From assembly GCF_018476885.1 (NCBI RefSeq), contig NZ_JAHCVJ010000003.1, forward strand, positions 372,001 to 436,000: a stretch of 64,000 nucleotides of DNA. The letters run 5' to 3'. This DNA is from Geoanaerobacter pelophilus (GTDB lineage Bacteria > Desulfobacterota > Desulfuromonadia > Geobacterales > DSM-12255). Below are positions 35,842 through 46,703 of the stretch, piece after piece. Both the position numbers and the translations under genes were made by a program. The notes below the pieces were generated by a model, which was given only the letters and a program-made list of their open reading frames with translations, was not told the origin of the DNA and made no database searches. The first letter of the stretch is position 1. Every line of letters begins with the position of its first letter.

Positions 35842-38119
35842 ACAAAGCCTGGGGTATCGGTTAACCGTCCCCAGCTTCATTATCATAGCTGTTGTCTTTA
35901 CGGCGCTCACATTTATTATCTACAAGATTTCCCACACCATCCAGGAAGACTACTCACGCTTTTCCTTGTCTGCAGTGAACAGCGAGGTCCGCAAGACCCT
36001 GTCAGCGACTGCTTCAGAGCTAACTGCCGCTAATATTTCCGGAAACCCGGTGGTTACCGAGGCGATGCAAAAGAGCGTAAAAGAGGCGCTCTCCTTAATA
36101 TGGAGCAGGCTGGGCCATGACGGGGTTATCGCCACCGCCGATGGTTCCCTCTTTTTTAGCACTCTCCCCAAAGACCGAGCTCAGGCAATAATTGCGACCG
36201 GCAAAACCGGTTATTACATAGCCAACGGAAGTGCCAACAGTTACCAATGTTATGCCGAACGGTTTCCTCTCTGGGGGTGGCGGGTGGTTTCCGTCGGTCG
36301 TGATACAAAATCTCTCATGGATCGCAGCAGCGCAGCGCTATTGCTTCCGCTGGTATCGCTCGGCATCCTGTTGATGATCAGCGGCATCTTCCTGGTGTTG
36401 AGAAAAACCCTCAGGCGACCGGTTGAAATAATGGTCTCCACGGTAAAGAGCGGCGAAAAAGTTGCTGTAACCGGACTGACCGAATTCGACATTATCGGCT
36501 CTGCAGTGAATGACGCCCTGGAAAGGCTTCATGAAAGGGAGGCCGCGCTGGAAAACGAATTGCGGGAACGCGTCCGGGCAGAGAAAGAGCTGCGGGAGCG
36601 GGATGCCCATATCCAGCGGTTGCTGAGCTGCACCGAAGAGGGGATTTACGGTATTGATCCGGATGGCAACTGCACCTTCTGCAACCTTTCCTGCCTCAAG
36701 CTGCTTGGGTACGAACACGAGTCACAACTGCTCGGCGTAAATATGCACAACCTGATCCATCACTCCTATCCTGACGGGACAGCTTATTCCAACCATGAAT
36801 GCAGGGTCTACCTGGCCTTTCGCGGTGAGACCAATGTCCATGTGGACAGTGAGGTCTTCTGGCGGGCCGACGGCAGCAGCTTCCCGGTTGAATACTGGTC
36901 GCACACCGTATATGAAGATAATCGGGTTTCCGGTGCAGTGGTCACCTTTATCGATATCAGCCAGCGCAAACTGCTGGAAGACCAGCTGATCCAGGCGCAG
37001 AAGATGGAATCGATCGGGCGCCTTGCCGGTGGCATTGCCCATGACTTCAACAACCTGCTGACACCGATCAAGGGATATGCGGAGTTCCTGCTTCAGGATC
37101 TGGCTGAAGACAATGCTGCGGCCACCAAGGTAGAACGGGTACTGAAAGCGGCAAACCGGGCGCAGACCTTGGTACAGCAGCTCCTGAGCTTCAGCCGCAA
37201 GCAGATTCTGGAAATGAAGGTCATCGACCTCAACCAGACCATTAAAAGCTTTCATGACATAATGCGACGGACCATCAGGGAAAACATCACGATCCGTCTC
37301 TTTCTGTCGGATCAGGGGTATGGCATCCGCGCAGACAAAAACCAGATCGAACAGGTTCTCATGAACCTAGTGGTCAATGCCCAGGATGCCATTGGCGAAC
37401 GTGGCGAGATTACCATTGAAACCGCGTATGTGCTGCTTGATGACGAATATGCAAGTAATCATACGGAGGTTACGCCGGGACGGTTCCTGATGCTTGCGGT
37501 TTCGGACAATGGCTGTGGCATGGACAAAGAGACCCGACAGCGGATTTTCGAGCCGTTTTTCACAACCAAAGGGATCGGCAAAGGCACCGGCCTGGGACTG
37601 GCAACAGTTTATGGAATCGTCCGCCAGCACGGCGGCAATATCTGGGTCTACAGCGAACCGGGTAAAGGGACAACCTTCAAGGTCTACTTCCCGATAGTTG
37701 ACGACCAGCTGGCTTATGAGCAGCCGGCACTGCCCGAAGAAGTGCCGTTGCCGGTAGACAGGTTGAACATCCTGGTGGTGGAAGACAACGAGATGGTGCG
37801 GACCATGGTGGATGAACTGCTCACCAGGCGCGGTTATGAGGTGCTGTCAACCGAGTTTCCGCAGGAAGCGCTGCAGATGGTCAATGGCAAGCCTCTGGAT
37901 CTTTTGATTGCCGATGTTGTCATGCCGGTCATGACCGGACCGGAACTGCACGCGAAACTACTCAACAACTACCCTGGCCTGAAGGTGTTGTACATGTCCG
38001 GCTATACCAGCAACGTGATCGTGCACCAGGGCGTGCTGGACGAAGGGATTCACTACATCCAGAAACCGTTTGCCGTTACCGAGTTTGCCAAAAAAGTTGA
38101 GGCATTACTGAAAACATAG
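35828..38119 (+). CDS. PAS hybrid sensor histidine kinase with receiver
   Basis: The product has 763 residues. Two membrane helices (about 16-34 and 168-190) enclose a short periplasmic domain of about 130 residues. A PAS domain (about 255-380, ending [11 protein letters not shown]), HisKA with His 405 in [11 protein letters not shown], HATPase_c with VSDNGCGMD and [11 protein letters not shown], and a C-terminal receiver with Asp 696 in LLIADVVMP follow. The AHDFNN type is common among hybrid kinases of Geobacter. The small sensor domain and the overlap with the PhnD-like gene suggest that the binding protein docks on it to pass the signal. Confidence 0.94.
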   Translation: MSFDRQSLGYRLTVPSFIIIAVVFTALTFIIYKISHTIQEDYSRFSLSAVNSEVRKTLSATASELTAANISGNPVVTEAMQKSVKEALSLIWSRLGHDGVIATADGSLFFSTLPKDRAQAIIATGKTGYYIANGSANSYQCYAERFPLWGWRVVSVGRDTKSLMDRSSAALLLPLVSLGILLMISGIFLVLRKTLRRPVEIMVSTVKSGEKVAVTGLTEFDIIGSAVNDALERLHEREAALENELRERVRAEKELRERDAHIQRLLSCTEEGIYGIDPDGNCTFCNLSCLKLLGYEHESQLLGVNMHNLIHHSYPDGTAYSNHECRVYLAFRGETNVHVDSEVFWRADGSSFPVEYWSHTVYEDNRVSGAVVTFIDISQRKLLEDQLIQAQKMESIGRLAGGIAHDFNNLLTPIKGYAEFLLQDLAEDNAAATKVERVLKAANRAQTLVQQLLSFSRKQILEMKVIDLNQTIKSFHDIMRRTIRENITIRLFLSDQGYGIRADKNQIEQVLMNLVVNAQDAIGERGEITIETAYVLLDDEYASNHTEVTPGRFLMLAVSDNGCGMDKETRQRIFEPFFTTKGIGKGTGLGLATVYGIVRQHGGNIWVYSEPGKGTTFKVYFPIVDDQLAYEQPALPEEVPLPVDRLNILVVEDNEMVRTMVDELLTRRGYEVLSTEFPQEALQMVNGKPLDLLIADVVMPVMTGPELHAKLLNNYPGLKVLYMSGYTSNVIVHQGVLDEGIHYIQKPFAVTEFAKKVEALLKT

Positions 38120-38220
38120 CTCCGCCTCCGCTTGTCCCCTCTCCCTCTACTATCCTCAAAACCACGTTAACAATTCTCCATTACCCTTGTAACACAAAGC
38201 AATTCATTATATTTTTCTAC

Positions 38221-38247
38221 TAAATTAGTCGACATATCTGACGATAA
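38221..38247 (+). promoter_or_regulatory. Sigma-28 (FliA)-like promoter of the chemoreceptor gene
   Basis: TAAA (38221-38224), a 15-bp spacer, and GACGATAA (38240-38247) differ by one base from the consensus TAAA-N15-GCCGATAA. It lies 46 bp upstream of the chemoreceptor ATG. Control of chemoreceptors by the flagellar sigma factor is well established. Confidence 0.75.
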
Positions 38248-38293
38248 AACACGAAAGAACTCCTGCCCGGAGTTATAACACCAGGAGGTAACG

Positions 38294-39472
38294 ATGAAAT
38301 CCCTGCTAGACCTTTACCTGTGCCTGAAAATCCGTACCCGTATCTTCATGCTCTGCATCTGTTACAGCTTCTGTATAATCATAGCGGTCGTGGCGGGACG
38401 CTCCTTACCCCTGTCCCAGGCCGTTGCATCCACAGCAGTTTTCGTGGTGCTTGGCATGTTGTTCAGCTGGCTGCTATTCTGGACAGTCAATGATGCTATG
38501 CAGCGCATCCTGGGTTATCTGGCCAGGATGACCAAAGGGGACCTGACAGAAACCATTGCCCCGAAACGGAACAACGAGATCAGTACCATTATCCGCTCCA
38601 TCGGCTCCCTGCAAGCAACCATGCGCGACATTATTTCCCAGCTGTCGCAGACTGCGGAAAAGGTCTCCACGGCTTCGGGCCAGCTTCAGTCCAACGCCGA
38701 CCAGATAGCCGCAGGGACCGAGAGCGTCGCCTCCCAGACGAACACGGTTGCGGTTGCCAGCGAAGAGATGGCCGCGACCTCCGGCGATATCGCCAACAAC
38801 TGCATGAGCGCGGCAGACAACTCTTCCCGCGCCAGTGAAACAGCCCGGTCGGGAGCCGAAGTGGTTCGGCAGACCACAGTCTGCATGGAGCGTATTGCCA
38901 ACCGGGTCAAAGGTGCAGCAAAAACAGTCGAAGGCTTGGGCCAGCGCTCCAACCAGATCGGGGAGATCATCGGCACTATCCAGGACATTGCCGACCAGAC
39001 CAACCTTCTGGCCCTTAATGCCGCCATAGAAGCCGCCCGCGCCGGCGAGCAGGGACGAGGTTTTGCCGTGGTTGCCGACGAGGTGCGGGCACTGGCTGAG
39101 CGCACCACCCGCGCCACCCAGGAAATCAGCGGCATGATCAAGGCTATTCAACACGAAACAGGTGGAGCAGTTGCCGCAATTGAGGAAGGGGTTGCCGAGG
39201 TTGAGAAAGGGACGGAATACTCGGGCTTGTCCGGCCAATCACTGGAACAGATATTACAGCAGATAAATGACGTTACCATGCAGATCAACCAGATTGCTAC
39301 TGCAGCCAATCAACAGACCTCCACCACCGGTGAGATCTCCAACAACATCCAGCAGATTACGGCGGTAATCCAGCAGACCGCCCATGGGGCCACGGATACG
39401 GCTTCTGCGGCAGCCACGCTTGCCATGCAGTCCAGGGAACTGCAGCGACTGGTTGGTCAGTTCAGTCTATGA
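38294..39472 (+). CDS. Methyl-accepting chemotaxis protein without periplasmic domain
   Basis: The product has 392 residues. Two membrane helices (about 17-37 and 42-63) are separated by only a few residues, so there is no periplasmic ligand domain. A HAMP domain (about 63-115) and the long signalling coiled coil follow, with the hairpin tip [20 protein letters not shown] and [13 protein letters not shown]. Such receptors sense internal state or membrane signals or work with partners. AGGAGG precedes the ATG. The sigma-28-like promoter upstream ties its expression to flagellar genes. Confidence 0.95.
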   Translation: MKSLLDLYLCLKIRTRIFMLCICYSFCIIIAVVAGRSLPLSQAVASTAVFVVLGMLFSWLLFWTVNDAMQRILGYLARMTKGDLTETIAPKRNNEISTIIRSIGSLQATMRDIISQLSQTAEKVSTASGQLQSNADQIAAGTESVASQTNTVAVASEEMAATSGDIANNCMSAADNSSRASETARSGAEVVRQTTVCMERIANRVKGAAKTVEGLGQRSNQIGEIIGTIQDIADQTNLLALNAAIEAARAGEQGRGFAVVADEVRALAERTTRATQEISGMIKAIQHETGGAVAAIEEGVAEVEKGTEYSGLSGQSLEQILQQINDVTMQINQIATAANQQTSTTGEISNNIQQITAVIQQTAHGATDTASAAATLAMQSRELQRLVGQFSL

Positions 39473-39523
39473 TCTGCCAAAGCCAAGATATAATGTCCCA
39501 ACCGACAGCTGAAAAAACTGCGT

Positions 39524-41200
39524 TCAGCCATCAAAAACAGCTCTCAGTTTCCGGGCAAGATCAGTCGGTGTCAGCGGTTTAACGAGGAGTTGGGCATCAT
39601 CATCCAACAGCTTACGCTCATTAATCAGGTCGTAAGGATAGCCACTGGTAAAGACAATCGGTATCCCCTGTTTGATCCTCTTGAGTTCACCTGCGGCCTC
39701 ATAGCCATTCTGGTTCGGCATGATGATATCCATCAATACCAGGTCTACCTCAGCGCCCTTTTCACGAAAAGTCTGCACAGCATCACGACCGTCTTTCGCC
39801 AACAGCACCCGGTACCCCAAGGTCGTCAAAAATGACTCCAGGTATTGCCTGATCGGCTCTTCATCATCAACCACCAATATGGTCTCGGAGCCGCCCGACA
39901 TTTGACACTGACCGTCGCACGCCCGACTTGACACAACGTCGGCAGTCATGAGCGGCAACAGGATTTTGATATTGGTCCCCTGGCCAGGTTCGCTGTAGAC
40001 GCTGATATGGCCGTGGTGCTGCTCAATTATGCCATAGATGATCGAGAGCCCCAGACCGGTTCCCTTGCTGGTTTCCTTGGTGGTAAAGAACGGCTCGAAG
40101 ATCCGCTGTCGGGTCGCTTCATCCATGCCGATACCGTTGTCGGCAAATGAGAGCAGCGCATGGCGGCCCAATGTGCCGTAACCATGCATCCGGATGAATT
40201 CATGGTCAATATCAACGATGTCCGTTCCGATCGAGAGAATGCCGCCACAGGGCATGGCATCGCGCGCATTTGTCGCCAGGTTCATCAACACCTGCTCGAT
40301 GTGTCCGCCATCGGCATAAACCAGGATATCCTCAACCCGTTGCGACACGATCAGTTTGATGTCCTCGCCGATAATCCGCCGCAGGAACGATTCGACGTTC
40401 CGGATGCTGCTGTTGAGATTCAACGGCTGCATTTTCATTTCATGTTTCCGGCTGAAGGTCAGCAGACTGCGGGTCAGATTGGCAGCCCGATCGGCCGCAG
40501 CAAGGATATGATCGATGTTATCGTGCAGAGGATCGCCGACGCTCATCTTCAACTTCATGATGGAACCAAAGCCGAAGATGGCGGTCAGGATATTATTGAA
40601 ATCATGGGCTATTCCGGCGGAAAACCTGCCAATCGCCTCCATCTTCTGCACCTGGCGCAGCTGCTCTTCCAGGAGTTTCTGCTCGCTGATTTTCTGCTCC
40701 AGCTCCCGGTTGGCCTGCTCAAGGTCAGCCATCTTCTTTTCCAGTTTGCGGAACAGGGCCTCGTTGTATTCCCGGAGCAGTACCCCCTCATCGGCAGGCA
40801 TATCAGCAGGAGAGGCAACTGATTTATCACTGGAACCGGCCAACACTTTCCTGATGATTTCCATCAGAGCGTCCGGTTCCTGGGGCTTTATTGCAAAACA
40901 GTCGGCCCCCAGGCTGAGCGCCAGCTCCTCGTCCTTCTTTTCGGTAAAGGTGGCCGTGTAAAAGATGAAAGGTATTCCCTTAAGCCGCTCATCCGACCGC
41001 CACTCACGGCACAAGGCATAGCCATCCATCACCGGCATGAGAATATCGGAGATAATCAAAGCCGGCTGCTCGCTCCGAGCCGATTCCAGGGCTTCCAGAC
41101 CATTAGCTGCAGTGCGAACCTCAAAACCGTTCCCCTTCAGCAGCACCTCCAGGAAATAGAGATTCTCTGCAATGTCATCGACAACAAGAATGCTTTGCAT
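39524..41200 (-). CDS. Receiver-kinase-receiver hybrid protein
   Basis: The product has 558 residues from the ATG at 41200, chosen because AGGAG lies upstream and the receiver begins at once (MQSILVVDD). Receiver 1 has Asp 52 in ISDILMP. A coiled coil (about 145-185) leads to HisKA with His 199 in [11 protein letters not shown], HATPase_c with FADNGIGMD and [11 protein letters not shown], and receiver 2 (about 438-558) with [13 protein letters not shown]. There is no membrane segment, so it is a soluble relay protein. It is the last gene of the eight-gene operon and could collect phosphate from the membrane kinases. Confidence 0.94.
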   Translation of the reverse strand: MQSILVVDDIAENLYFLEVLLKGNGFEVRTAANGLEALESARSEQPALIISDILMPVMDGYALCREWRSDERLKGIPFIFYTATFTEKKDEELALSLGADCFAIKPQEPDALMEIIRKVLAGSSDKSVASPADMPADEGVLLREYNEALFRKLEKKMADLEQANRELEQKISEQKLLEEQLRQVQKMEAIGRFSAGIAHDFNNILTAIFGFGSIMKLKMSVGDPLHDNIDHILAAADRAANLTRSLLTFSRKHEMKMQPLNLNSSIRNVESFLRRIIGEDIKLIVSQRVEDILVYADGGHIEQVLMNLATNARDAMPCGGILSIGTDIVDIDHEFIRMHGYGTLGRHALLSFADNGIGMDEATRQRIFEPFFTTKETSKGTGLGLSIIYGIIEQHHGHISVYSEPGQGTNIKILLPLMTADVVSSRACDGQCQMSGGSETILVVDDEEPIRQYLESFLTTLGYRVLLAKDGRDAVQTFREKGAEVDLVLMDIIMPNQNGYEAAGELKRIKQGIPIVFTSGYPYDLINERKLLDDDAQLLVKPLTPTDLARKLRAVFDG

Positions 41201-41214
41201 GACGCGATTTCTCC

Positions 41215-41592
41215 TTACAATGCCGGCACCGGCAAATGCGATTCTACCTGCTGCATGAAAGTATCCGGGTTTATCGGTTTTTCGATATAGCCGTTGCATC
41301 CGGCGGCAAGCGCCTTGTCACGGTCGCCGGCCATGGCATAGGAAGTGACGGCAACAATGGGAATGCCGGCAAGATCAGGATTGGCCCGAAGTTGCCGAGC
41401 CACGGCATACCCATCCATGAGCGGCAACTGGATGTCGAGCAGGATCAGATCCGGCTTCACAGCCGCGGCAAGGTCGATACCCTCCTGACCATCCATGGCA
41501 GAAAGCACTTCATAGCCATGCTTTTCCAGGATAAACCTCACCAAATACAAGTTTTGTTCGTTATCCTCGATATAAAGAATCTTCCTTTTCAT
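41215..41592 (-). CDS. Stand-alone receiver protein (DivK-like)
   Basis: The product has 125 residues and consists of one receiver domain: YIEDN at 7-11, phospho-acceptor Asp 53 in LLDIQLP, and Lys in YIEKPI (about 105). There is no output domain, so it must act by protein contact or as a phosphate shuttle. It overlaps the upstream MASE1 kinase gene by 4 nt and precedes the hybrid gene by 14 nt, which makes these two its likely partners. Confidence 0.94.
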   Translation of the reverse strand: MKRKILYIEDNEQNLYLVRFILEKHGYEVLSAMDGQEGIDLAAAVKPDLILLDIQLPLMDGYAVARQLRANPDLAGIPIVAVTSYAMAGDRDKALAAGCNGYIEKPINPDTFMQQVESHLPVPAL

Positions 41593-43364
41593 GCCGATCC
41601 CCTTTCCAGCGGAAGTACGAAACTAAAGGTGCTCCCTGTTTCCAGGCTGCTCTCAACCTGGATGCAGCCGCCCATCAACTCAGCCATTTTCTTGCAGATG
41701 GAGAGACCCAGCCCGGTCCCCTCGTATTTGCGACTTAAGCCGGTGTCAATCTGTTGAAACGGTTGAAACAGGCGTTCCAGGTCATCAGCCCTGATACCGA
41801 TACCGGTGTCGGTTACACTGATCACATAGTTACCTGCCTCGGCCCCACAGCGAACGGCAATAAATCCCTTTTCGGTGAACTTGACCGCATTGCTCAGGAG
41901 ATTGAGCAAGATCTGCTCCACCCGTCGCTCGTCGGCGTTGACTCTTATCACGTCTTCTGCCATGTCCAGCGTGAGCTCAAGCCCCTTCTTCTCCGCCAGC
42001 GGACGCACACTCAGCACCGTCTTGACAATAATGGTTTTCAGATCCACCGGCACACAGGTAACGGTCGCCTGTCCAGCCTCGATCTTGGAAATGTCCAGAA
42101 CATCGCTGATCAGAGACAGAAGGTGATTGGCACTGTTTTTAACCATATTGAGCTGCTTGGCCTGCTCCTCGTTGACCGGCCCCCCCAGTTCCTGCAACAA
42201 GATGCCGGTGAAACCGATGATGGAATTGAGCGGCGTACGCAGTTCATGAGACATGGTGGCAAGAAAGGCCGACTTCAGATTATCGGCAGCCTCAGCTCGC
42301 TCTTTGGCAACGGCAAGCTCCTGCTCGGTCCTGACCCGCTCTTCGATCTCTCCAGTCAAGCGCTCGTTGGCGCCCTGCAGCTCGGCGGTCCGCAGGGTGA
42401 CCAGTTTTTCCAGGTTGTCCTGGTATTCCCGCAAACTGGCCTCGGCGCGGTTACGAGTGCTGATAAGCGTAGAGAGGATCAGGGTGGATGCCGAGGCCAC
42501 CCCGAGATAGGACTGCAGAAAAAGAAGCGCATTATTCAGCGGCTTGCCGGCAAACGGACCTAAGCCGGAGACGGTCCAGAGCAGAAACGTCACCATGACC
42601 AGCATCACCATGACGGCCGCCTCGAATTGACCGAAGCGAAAGGCCGTCCAGAAAAGGAGAGGAAATACCAGATATTCCAAGGGTGCATTGAGGGGGAAAA
42701 TAGTCAGTTCCGCGAGCAGCAGCATTGCCAGCAAAGCGGCAGCTTCTGCTGTCTGCCAGCGGTACCGGCGAAATACGCCGCGCTTTTCCCAGGTAAGGAG
42801 CAGTGGAGCAATAATCAGGGCACCCACTGCGTCGCCCAGCCACCAGGTCAGCCACATCTGGCCAAAGCGAGACCAGTCGCTGCTGTAGCTGCAGAAACTC
42901 GCGGTCCCTACCGTGGCGCTGATAAAGGGACTGACAAGCGCGCCGAACAGCATGAAATAGACGGTATCCAGGGTGCGGTCGAAAGGAAGCCGGCCGGAAC
43001 TAAAGCGGTTGACAAGATAGGCGCCAACCAGCGCCTCCAGGGTGTTCCCGGCTGCCGTGCTCAACGCCAGCATCAGTACGGGCAACGACGCAATGGTGCT
43101 GCCGGCCACCACCAGGATATTTGCCAGAAAAGCCCCGAGAAAGATTCCGGGCCAGAGCCGCAGCCCGAAAACAAGACAGGCTGCCAGGGCAACCCCGGTT
43201 GGCGGCCATACTGCCGTGGCATTGGTCTGATCAAGGGCAAGGAGAAATCCGAGCTTTGCTGTCACGACATAGGTGACAGCAACCGCAATATTCTGAGCCA
43301 ACCCCGGCAGAAAATGGCCGGGTTGCCAGGTGATCGATGGTATTTTTTCGGCAGCAGAAGACAT
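41589..43364 (-). CDS. MASE1 sensor histidine kinase
   Basis: The product has 591 residues. Residues 20-305 are a MASE1 membrane sensor with about eight helices, recognised by TAVWPPTGVALAA and WLGDAVGALIIAPLLL. A coiled coil (about 310-360) leads to HisKA with His 373 in [11 protein letters not shown] and HATPase_c (about 475-590) with VTDTGIGI and [11 protein letters not shown]. There is no receiver. Its kinase core closely resembles those of the two kinases upstream in the operon. MASE1 proteins are known from envelope-linked signalling, including c-di-GMP enzymes; the signal is unknown. Confidence 0.94.
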   Translation of the reverse strand: MSSAAEKIPSITWQPGHFLPGLAQNIAVAVTYVVTAKLGFLLALDQTNATAVWPPTGVALAACLVFGLRLWPGIFLGAFLANILVVAGSTIASLPVLMLALSTAAGNTLEALVGAYLVNRFSSGRLPFDRTLDTVYFMLFGALVSPFISATVGTASFCSYSSDWSRFGQMWLTWWLGDAVGALIIAPLLLTWEKRGVFRRYRWQTAEAAALLAMLLLAELTIFPLNAPLEYLVFPLLFWTAFRFGQFEAAVMVMLVMVTFLLWTVSGLGPFAGKPLNNALLFLQSYLGVASASTLILSTLISTRNRAEASLREYQDNLEKLVTLRTAELQGANERLTGEIEERVRTEQELAVAKERAEAADNLKSAFLATMSHELRTPLNSIIGFTGILLQELGGPVNEEQAKQLNMVKNSANHLLSLISDVLDISKIEAGQATVTCVPVDLKTIIVKTVLSVRPLAEKKGLELTLDMAEDVIRVNADERRVEQILLNLLSNAVKFTEKGFIAVRCGAEAGNYVISVTDTGIGIRADDLERLFQPFQQIDTGLSRKYEGTGLGLSICKKMAELMGGCIQVESSLETGSTFSFVLPLERGSA

Positions 43365-43367
43365 AAG

Positions 43368-44504
43368 TTATCTGACCCTGTCATGCACTAGCTGGCTTGA
43401 TCCACAAAAAACGGCATAATCCAGTGATATCTGTCGGAACTGATCCTGAAGTTCGATGAAAGCTTCGATAACATCAGGGTCAAAATGAGTGCCCCTGCCT
43501 TCAGTCAACATCTGCACTACTCTTTCATGCGGCATCCCGTCCCGGTATACCCGGCTGCTGCTGAGCGCGTCATAGACATCGGCAACAGCCATCAGCCGCG
43601 CGGCAATCGGGATCTCCTCTCCGCACAGCTCTCGCGGATAGCCGGTCCCATCCCACTTTTCGTGATGGCAGAGAGCAATTTCCTTGGCAATCTGCAGGAA
43701 CTCCACATTGGCACCAAGAGCCCGCTCGGCATGCTCGATGGCATCCCAGCCAATCCTTGTGTGGGTTTTCATGATTTCCCCCTCTTCCGGTTCCAGGGGA
43801 CCCGGTTTGAGCAGGATGCGGTCGGGAATGCCCACCTTGCCGATGTCATGCAGCGGCGCCGACTTGAACAGCATGGTGATGTTGCTGTCCGAAAGGTAAT
43901 CCTTGAAGCGCGGATGAATTTTCAGTTTCAGTGCCAGCGATTTGACATACCGTTGCGTTCTCTGCAGGTGGTAGCCGGTATCCGCATCTCGGGTTTCGGC
44001 GAGAGATGCCAGGGCCAGGATGGTGACCTCCTGAATAGCCCTTACCTCGCAGGTGCGTCGTTCCACTTCTTGTTCCAGAAACTGGTTCTTGTCGCGAAGA
44101 AAATCCGCTGCCGCTTTCAGTTTAAGATGGGTCTTGACCCGTGCCATGAAGATCGGGGGGCTGATCGGTTTGGTAATGTAGTCTTCAGCGCCAAGTTCCA
44201 GGCCGAGTTTTTCATCCTCCATCTCTGCTCGCGCGGTAAGGAAAATTATTGGAATATCCCTGGTTGCCGTATCCGCCTTAAGCCGCCGACAGACCTCGTA
44301 GCCATCCATACCGGGCATCATGATGTCGAGCAGAATCAGGTCCGGAGCAGCCTCAGACCTAGTGATCCTGAGCGCCTTTTCGCCACTGTTGGCCACCTTG
44401 ACCTTGTACTCGTCTTTGAGCAAAGCACTGATGAGCGACAGGTTTTCCGGAATGTCGTCGACCACCAGCACCGTAGGTCTTTTTACCGCGGCGTCATTAT
44501 TCAT
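43368..44504 (-). CDS. RpfG-type response regulator with HD-GYP phosphodiesterase
   Basis: The product has 378 residues. The receiver (about 10-130) has Asp 60 in LILLDIMMP and Lys in YITKPIS. After a coiled coil comes an HD-GYP domain with HDIGKVGIPD and the variant HHEKWDGTGYP, both intact, so hydrolysis of c-di-GMP is expected. It lies in the middle of the kinase operon, 3 nt from each neighbour. It is therefore the only clear output of the operon and links the receptor/kinase input to c-di-GMP level. The PilZ protein at 15432 is a possible reader. Confidence 0.95.
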   Translation of the reverse strand: MNNDAAVKRPTVLVVDDIPENLSLISALLKDEYKVKVANSGEKALRITRSEAAPDLILLDIMMPGMDGYEVCRRLKADTATRDIPIIFLTARAEMEDEKLGLELGAEDYITKPISPPIFMARVKTHLKLKAAADFLRDKNQFLEQEVERRTCEVRAIQEVTILALASLAETRDADTGYHLQRTQRYVKSLALKLKIHPRFKDYLSDSNITMLFKSAPLHDIGKVGIPDRILLKPGPLEPEEGEIMKTHTRIGWDAIEHAERALGANVEFLQIAKEIALCHHEKWDGTGYPRELCGEEIPIAARLMAVADVYDALSSSRVYRDGMPHERVVQMLTEGRGTHFDPDVIEAFIELQDQFRQISLDYAVFCGSSQLVHDRVR

Positions 44505-44507
44505 CCG

Positions 44508-46703
44508 TCAACTCTCATGCGCTTGGCTCTCTTTACCCCGCACATCAACCTTCATCACTTTACCCAGTGCAGCAAGTGCCCCCTCGAAGTCGAAGCGCCT
44601 GATTAAACCTTCGATAACAGAGAATTCATCGGGGAATGAACCCTTGAGCAGCGCACGGTTCGCGTTTAGCAGATCACCCGCTGAGGCGTCATCGTCACCA
44701 AGCAGCTCAGCAAGCTTGCGACATAACGCTTCAACCCTTTCCCGGTCAACAGAGGCCGGCATCAACGCTGGTTTCGCCTCCGGTTGTTCAACAGATCCGG
44801 CACTCGCAGGCACTTTGTCCTCTCCGCCACCGAAATCAGCAGCGGATATAGCGTCAGCCTGCTTGCTGCCGGGATTTACCGGCACGGTGAAGCCGAAGGT
44901 GCTGCCCTTACCCAGGCAGCTTTGCCCCCGGATTGAGCCACCCATAAGTTCGACCAGTTTTTTACAGATGGAAAGCCCCAGGCCGGTCCCCTCGTATTTG
45001 CGGCTCAACCCCGAGTCAATCTGGTGAAACGGTTCGAACAGCCGTTCCAGATCGCCATCCACGATGCCGATACCGGTGTCGGTTACGCTGATCGCGTAAT
45101 ACCCGCCTTCACGGCCACAACGAACCGAAATACCTCCTTTTTCCGTAAACTTGACCGCATTGGAGAGCAGGTTGAGCAGGACCTGCTCCACCCGGCGCAC
45201 GTCATTGGTAATCGTCCCCACCTCCGGGGCCACCTCGACCGACAACTCCAGCCCCTTTTTCTCAACCAGCGGGCGAATGCTCTGCGTCATCTGGTAAACA
45301 GATTCCTGAAGATTGAACGGTTCCTTCACCACTTTCAGCTGTCCGGCCTCAATTTTGGAAATGTCCAGGACATCGCTGATCAGGGACAGCAGGTGACTGG
45401 CGCTGTTTTTGACCATATTTAGCTGCTTGGTCTGCTCTTCATTGACCGGTCCGCCCAGCCCCTGTAACAGGATGCCGGTAAAGCCGATAATGGAGTTGAG
45501 CGGGGTGCGCAATTCATGAGACATGGTGGCCAGAAAGGCGGACTTCAGCCGATCAGCTGCCTCGGCCCGCTCCTTGGCATGAGCTAAATCCTCCAAGGCT
45601 ACCCGTAATCTTATGTTGGTTTCCTGCAACGAGAGCGTCCGCTCATCAATCCGTTGCTCCATTTCCTGATTGACCAGTTTCAGCTCCCTGGTACGGGCAT
45701 TGACTTGATGCTTTAGAACGAAACTTCCGACAAGGCTCATGAGCAAAACAACCCCCAGCACAAGCCCCGAAAGCTGCAACCATTTCGGCAATGAGAATTG
45801 CACCTCTTCAGATGTCCAGCGTTTCATCGCCGCATAATATGCTGATTGAGGGTCTTTTTTCATTTGTGATAGATGGCGGTCGATGATTTCCGATAATTCT
45901 CCGGAAGCATTTTTGGGAGCAGCGAAGAAAAAAGGGGCAGGGTCAAACATGATCGGGGTATCTTCAAGCCCCGCCTTTCTTGCATGCATCAACCCATAGA
46001 ACCGGTTGGTCAGACCGGCATCGGCCTTGCCCGCAGCAATCATCTCGAATTCGGTTTTGTAATCCGGCACAGGAATAAAGGAAATTTTCAGACCAAAGTT
46101 ATTCGCCATCCGGGTAAAAGTTTCGAGCTGGAGCGAGTTTTCCAGGGCGGCAATCCGCTTGCCATTCAAATCCAGAATCGACTGGATTCCGCTACCTTTG
46201 CGAGCATAGACCTGGGACCAGCCGGTCAGAACCGGAACCTTGTGGAATAAATAAATCTTTTCGCGACCCGCCATATAAGCGACATCAGGCATCAGGTCGA
46301 TTTCTCCTTTTGCCAGGCGCTCCAACCCCTCAGCCCAGCTGCCGGAGACATAGCGCAGATTCCAACCTTCGTTTTTCGCTATCTGTTCAATAATCTCGAT
46401 GAAAATTCCGGAGGGTTTTCCGGTTGCGGAGGTAAATACCTTGGGCGGATTTTCATAGACACCGACCGTAACGGTGCGGACAGCGGCAGATGCGGGATCG
46501 ACTTGCAAAAAAACCGCGACCAGCAAGACAAGCGCCAGGCAATAACGGACAAAAGAGCCGATAACGGCCGATATCCAGGAAGCACGCCCTCTTGTTGCCT
46601 GCTTAAAAGTTACCATGCACAGTCCCCGCAACCGGTGTGTAATGGTTCGACACCCGGCAATCGTCTTCAAAGCCTTGATCCACTGGGCATCGGTATTCTT
46701 CAC
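44508..46703 (-). CDS. SBP_bac_3 (periplasmic-binding) sensor histidine kinase
   Basis: The product has 731 residues. The start at 46703 overlaps the preceding stop by 4 nt; an internal ATG at 46616 is an alternative. After a membrane/signal segment (about 50-73), residues 76-300 form an SBP_bac_3 domain ([25 protein letters not shown]), as in amino-acid binding proteins and EvgS-type kinases. A helix (about 310-332), coiled coil, HisKA with His 396 in [11 protein letters not shown] and HATPase_c follow. A C-terminal helical segment of about 75 residues resembles the one in the next upstream kinase. It should sense a periplasmic solute directly. Confidence 0.93.
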   Translation of the reverse strand: MKNTDAQWIKALKTIAGCRTITHRLRGLCMVTFKQATRGRASWISAVIGSFVRYCLALVLLVAVFLQVDPASAAVRTVTVGVYENPPKVFTSATGKPSGIFIEIIEQIAKNEGWNLRYVSGSWAEGLERLAKGEIDLMPDVAYMAGREKIYLFHKVPVLTGWSQVYARKGSGIQSILDLNGKRIAALENSLQLETFTRMANNFGLKISFIPVPDYKTEFEMIAAGKADAGLTNRFYGLMHARKAGLEDTPIMFDPAPFFFAAPKNASGELSEIIDRHLSQMKKDPQSAYYAAMKRWTSEEVQFSLPKWLQLSGLVLGVVLLMSLVGSFVLKHQVNARTRELKLVNQEMEQRIDERTLSLQETNIRLRVALEDLAHAKERAEAADRLKSAFLATMSHELRTPLNSIIGFTGILLQGLGGPVNEEQTKQLNMVKNSASHLLSLISDVLDISKIEAGQLKVVKEPFNLQESVYQMTQSIRPLVEKKGLELSVEVAPEVGTITNDVRRVEQVLLNLLSNAVKFTEKGGISVRCGREGGYYAISVTDTGIGIVDGDLERLFEPFHQIDSGLSRKYEGTGLGLSICKKLVELMGGSIRGQSCLGKGSTFGFTVPVNPGSKQADAISAADFGGGEDKVPASAGSVEQPEAKPALMPASVDRERVEALCRKLAELLGDDDASAGDLLNANRALLKGSFPDEFSVIEGLIRRFDFEGALAALGKVMKVDVRGKESQAHES
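44953..45032 (-). repeat. 80-bp block identical to 47142-47221 in the neighbouring kinase gene
   Basis: The block lies in the HATPase region of the SBP_bac_3 kinase and is identical base for base to 47142-47221 in the CHASE8 kinase. The surrounding 600 bp are also very similar. This suggests a recent duplication or gene conversion of the kinase core. Confidence 0.85.

Noticed and set aside
40160-40822. Plus-strand frame opposite the hybrid kinase
   Set aside because: The minus strand encodes intact HisKA and HATPase motifs; the plus-strand peptide is a shadow.
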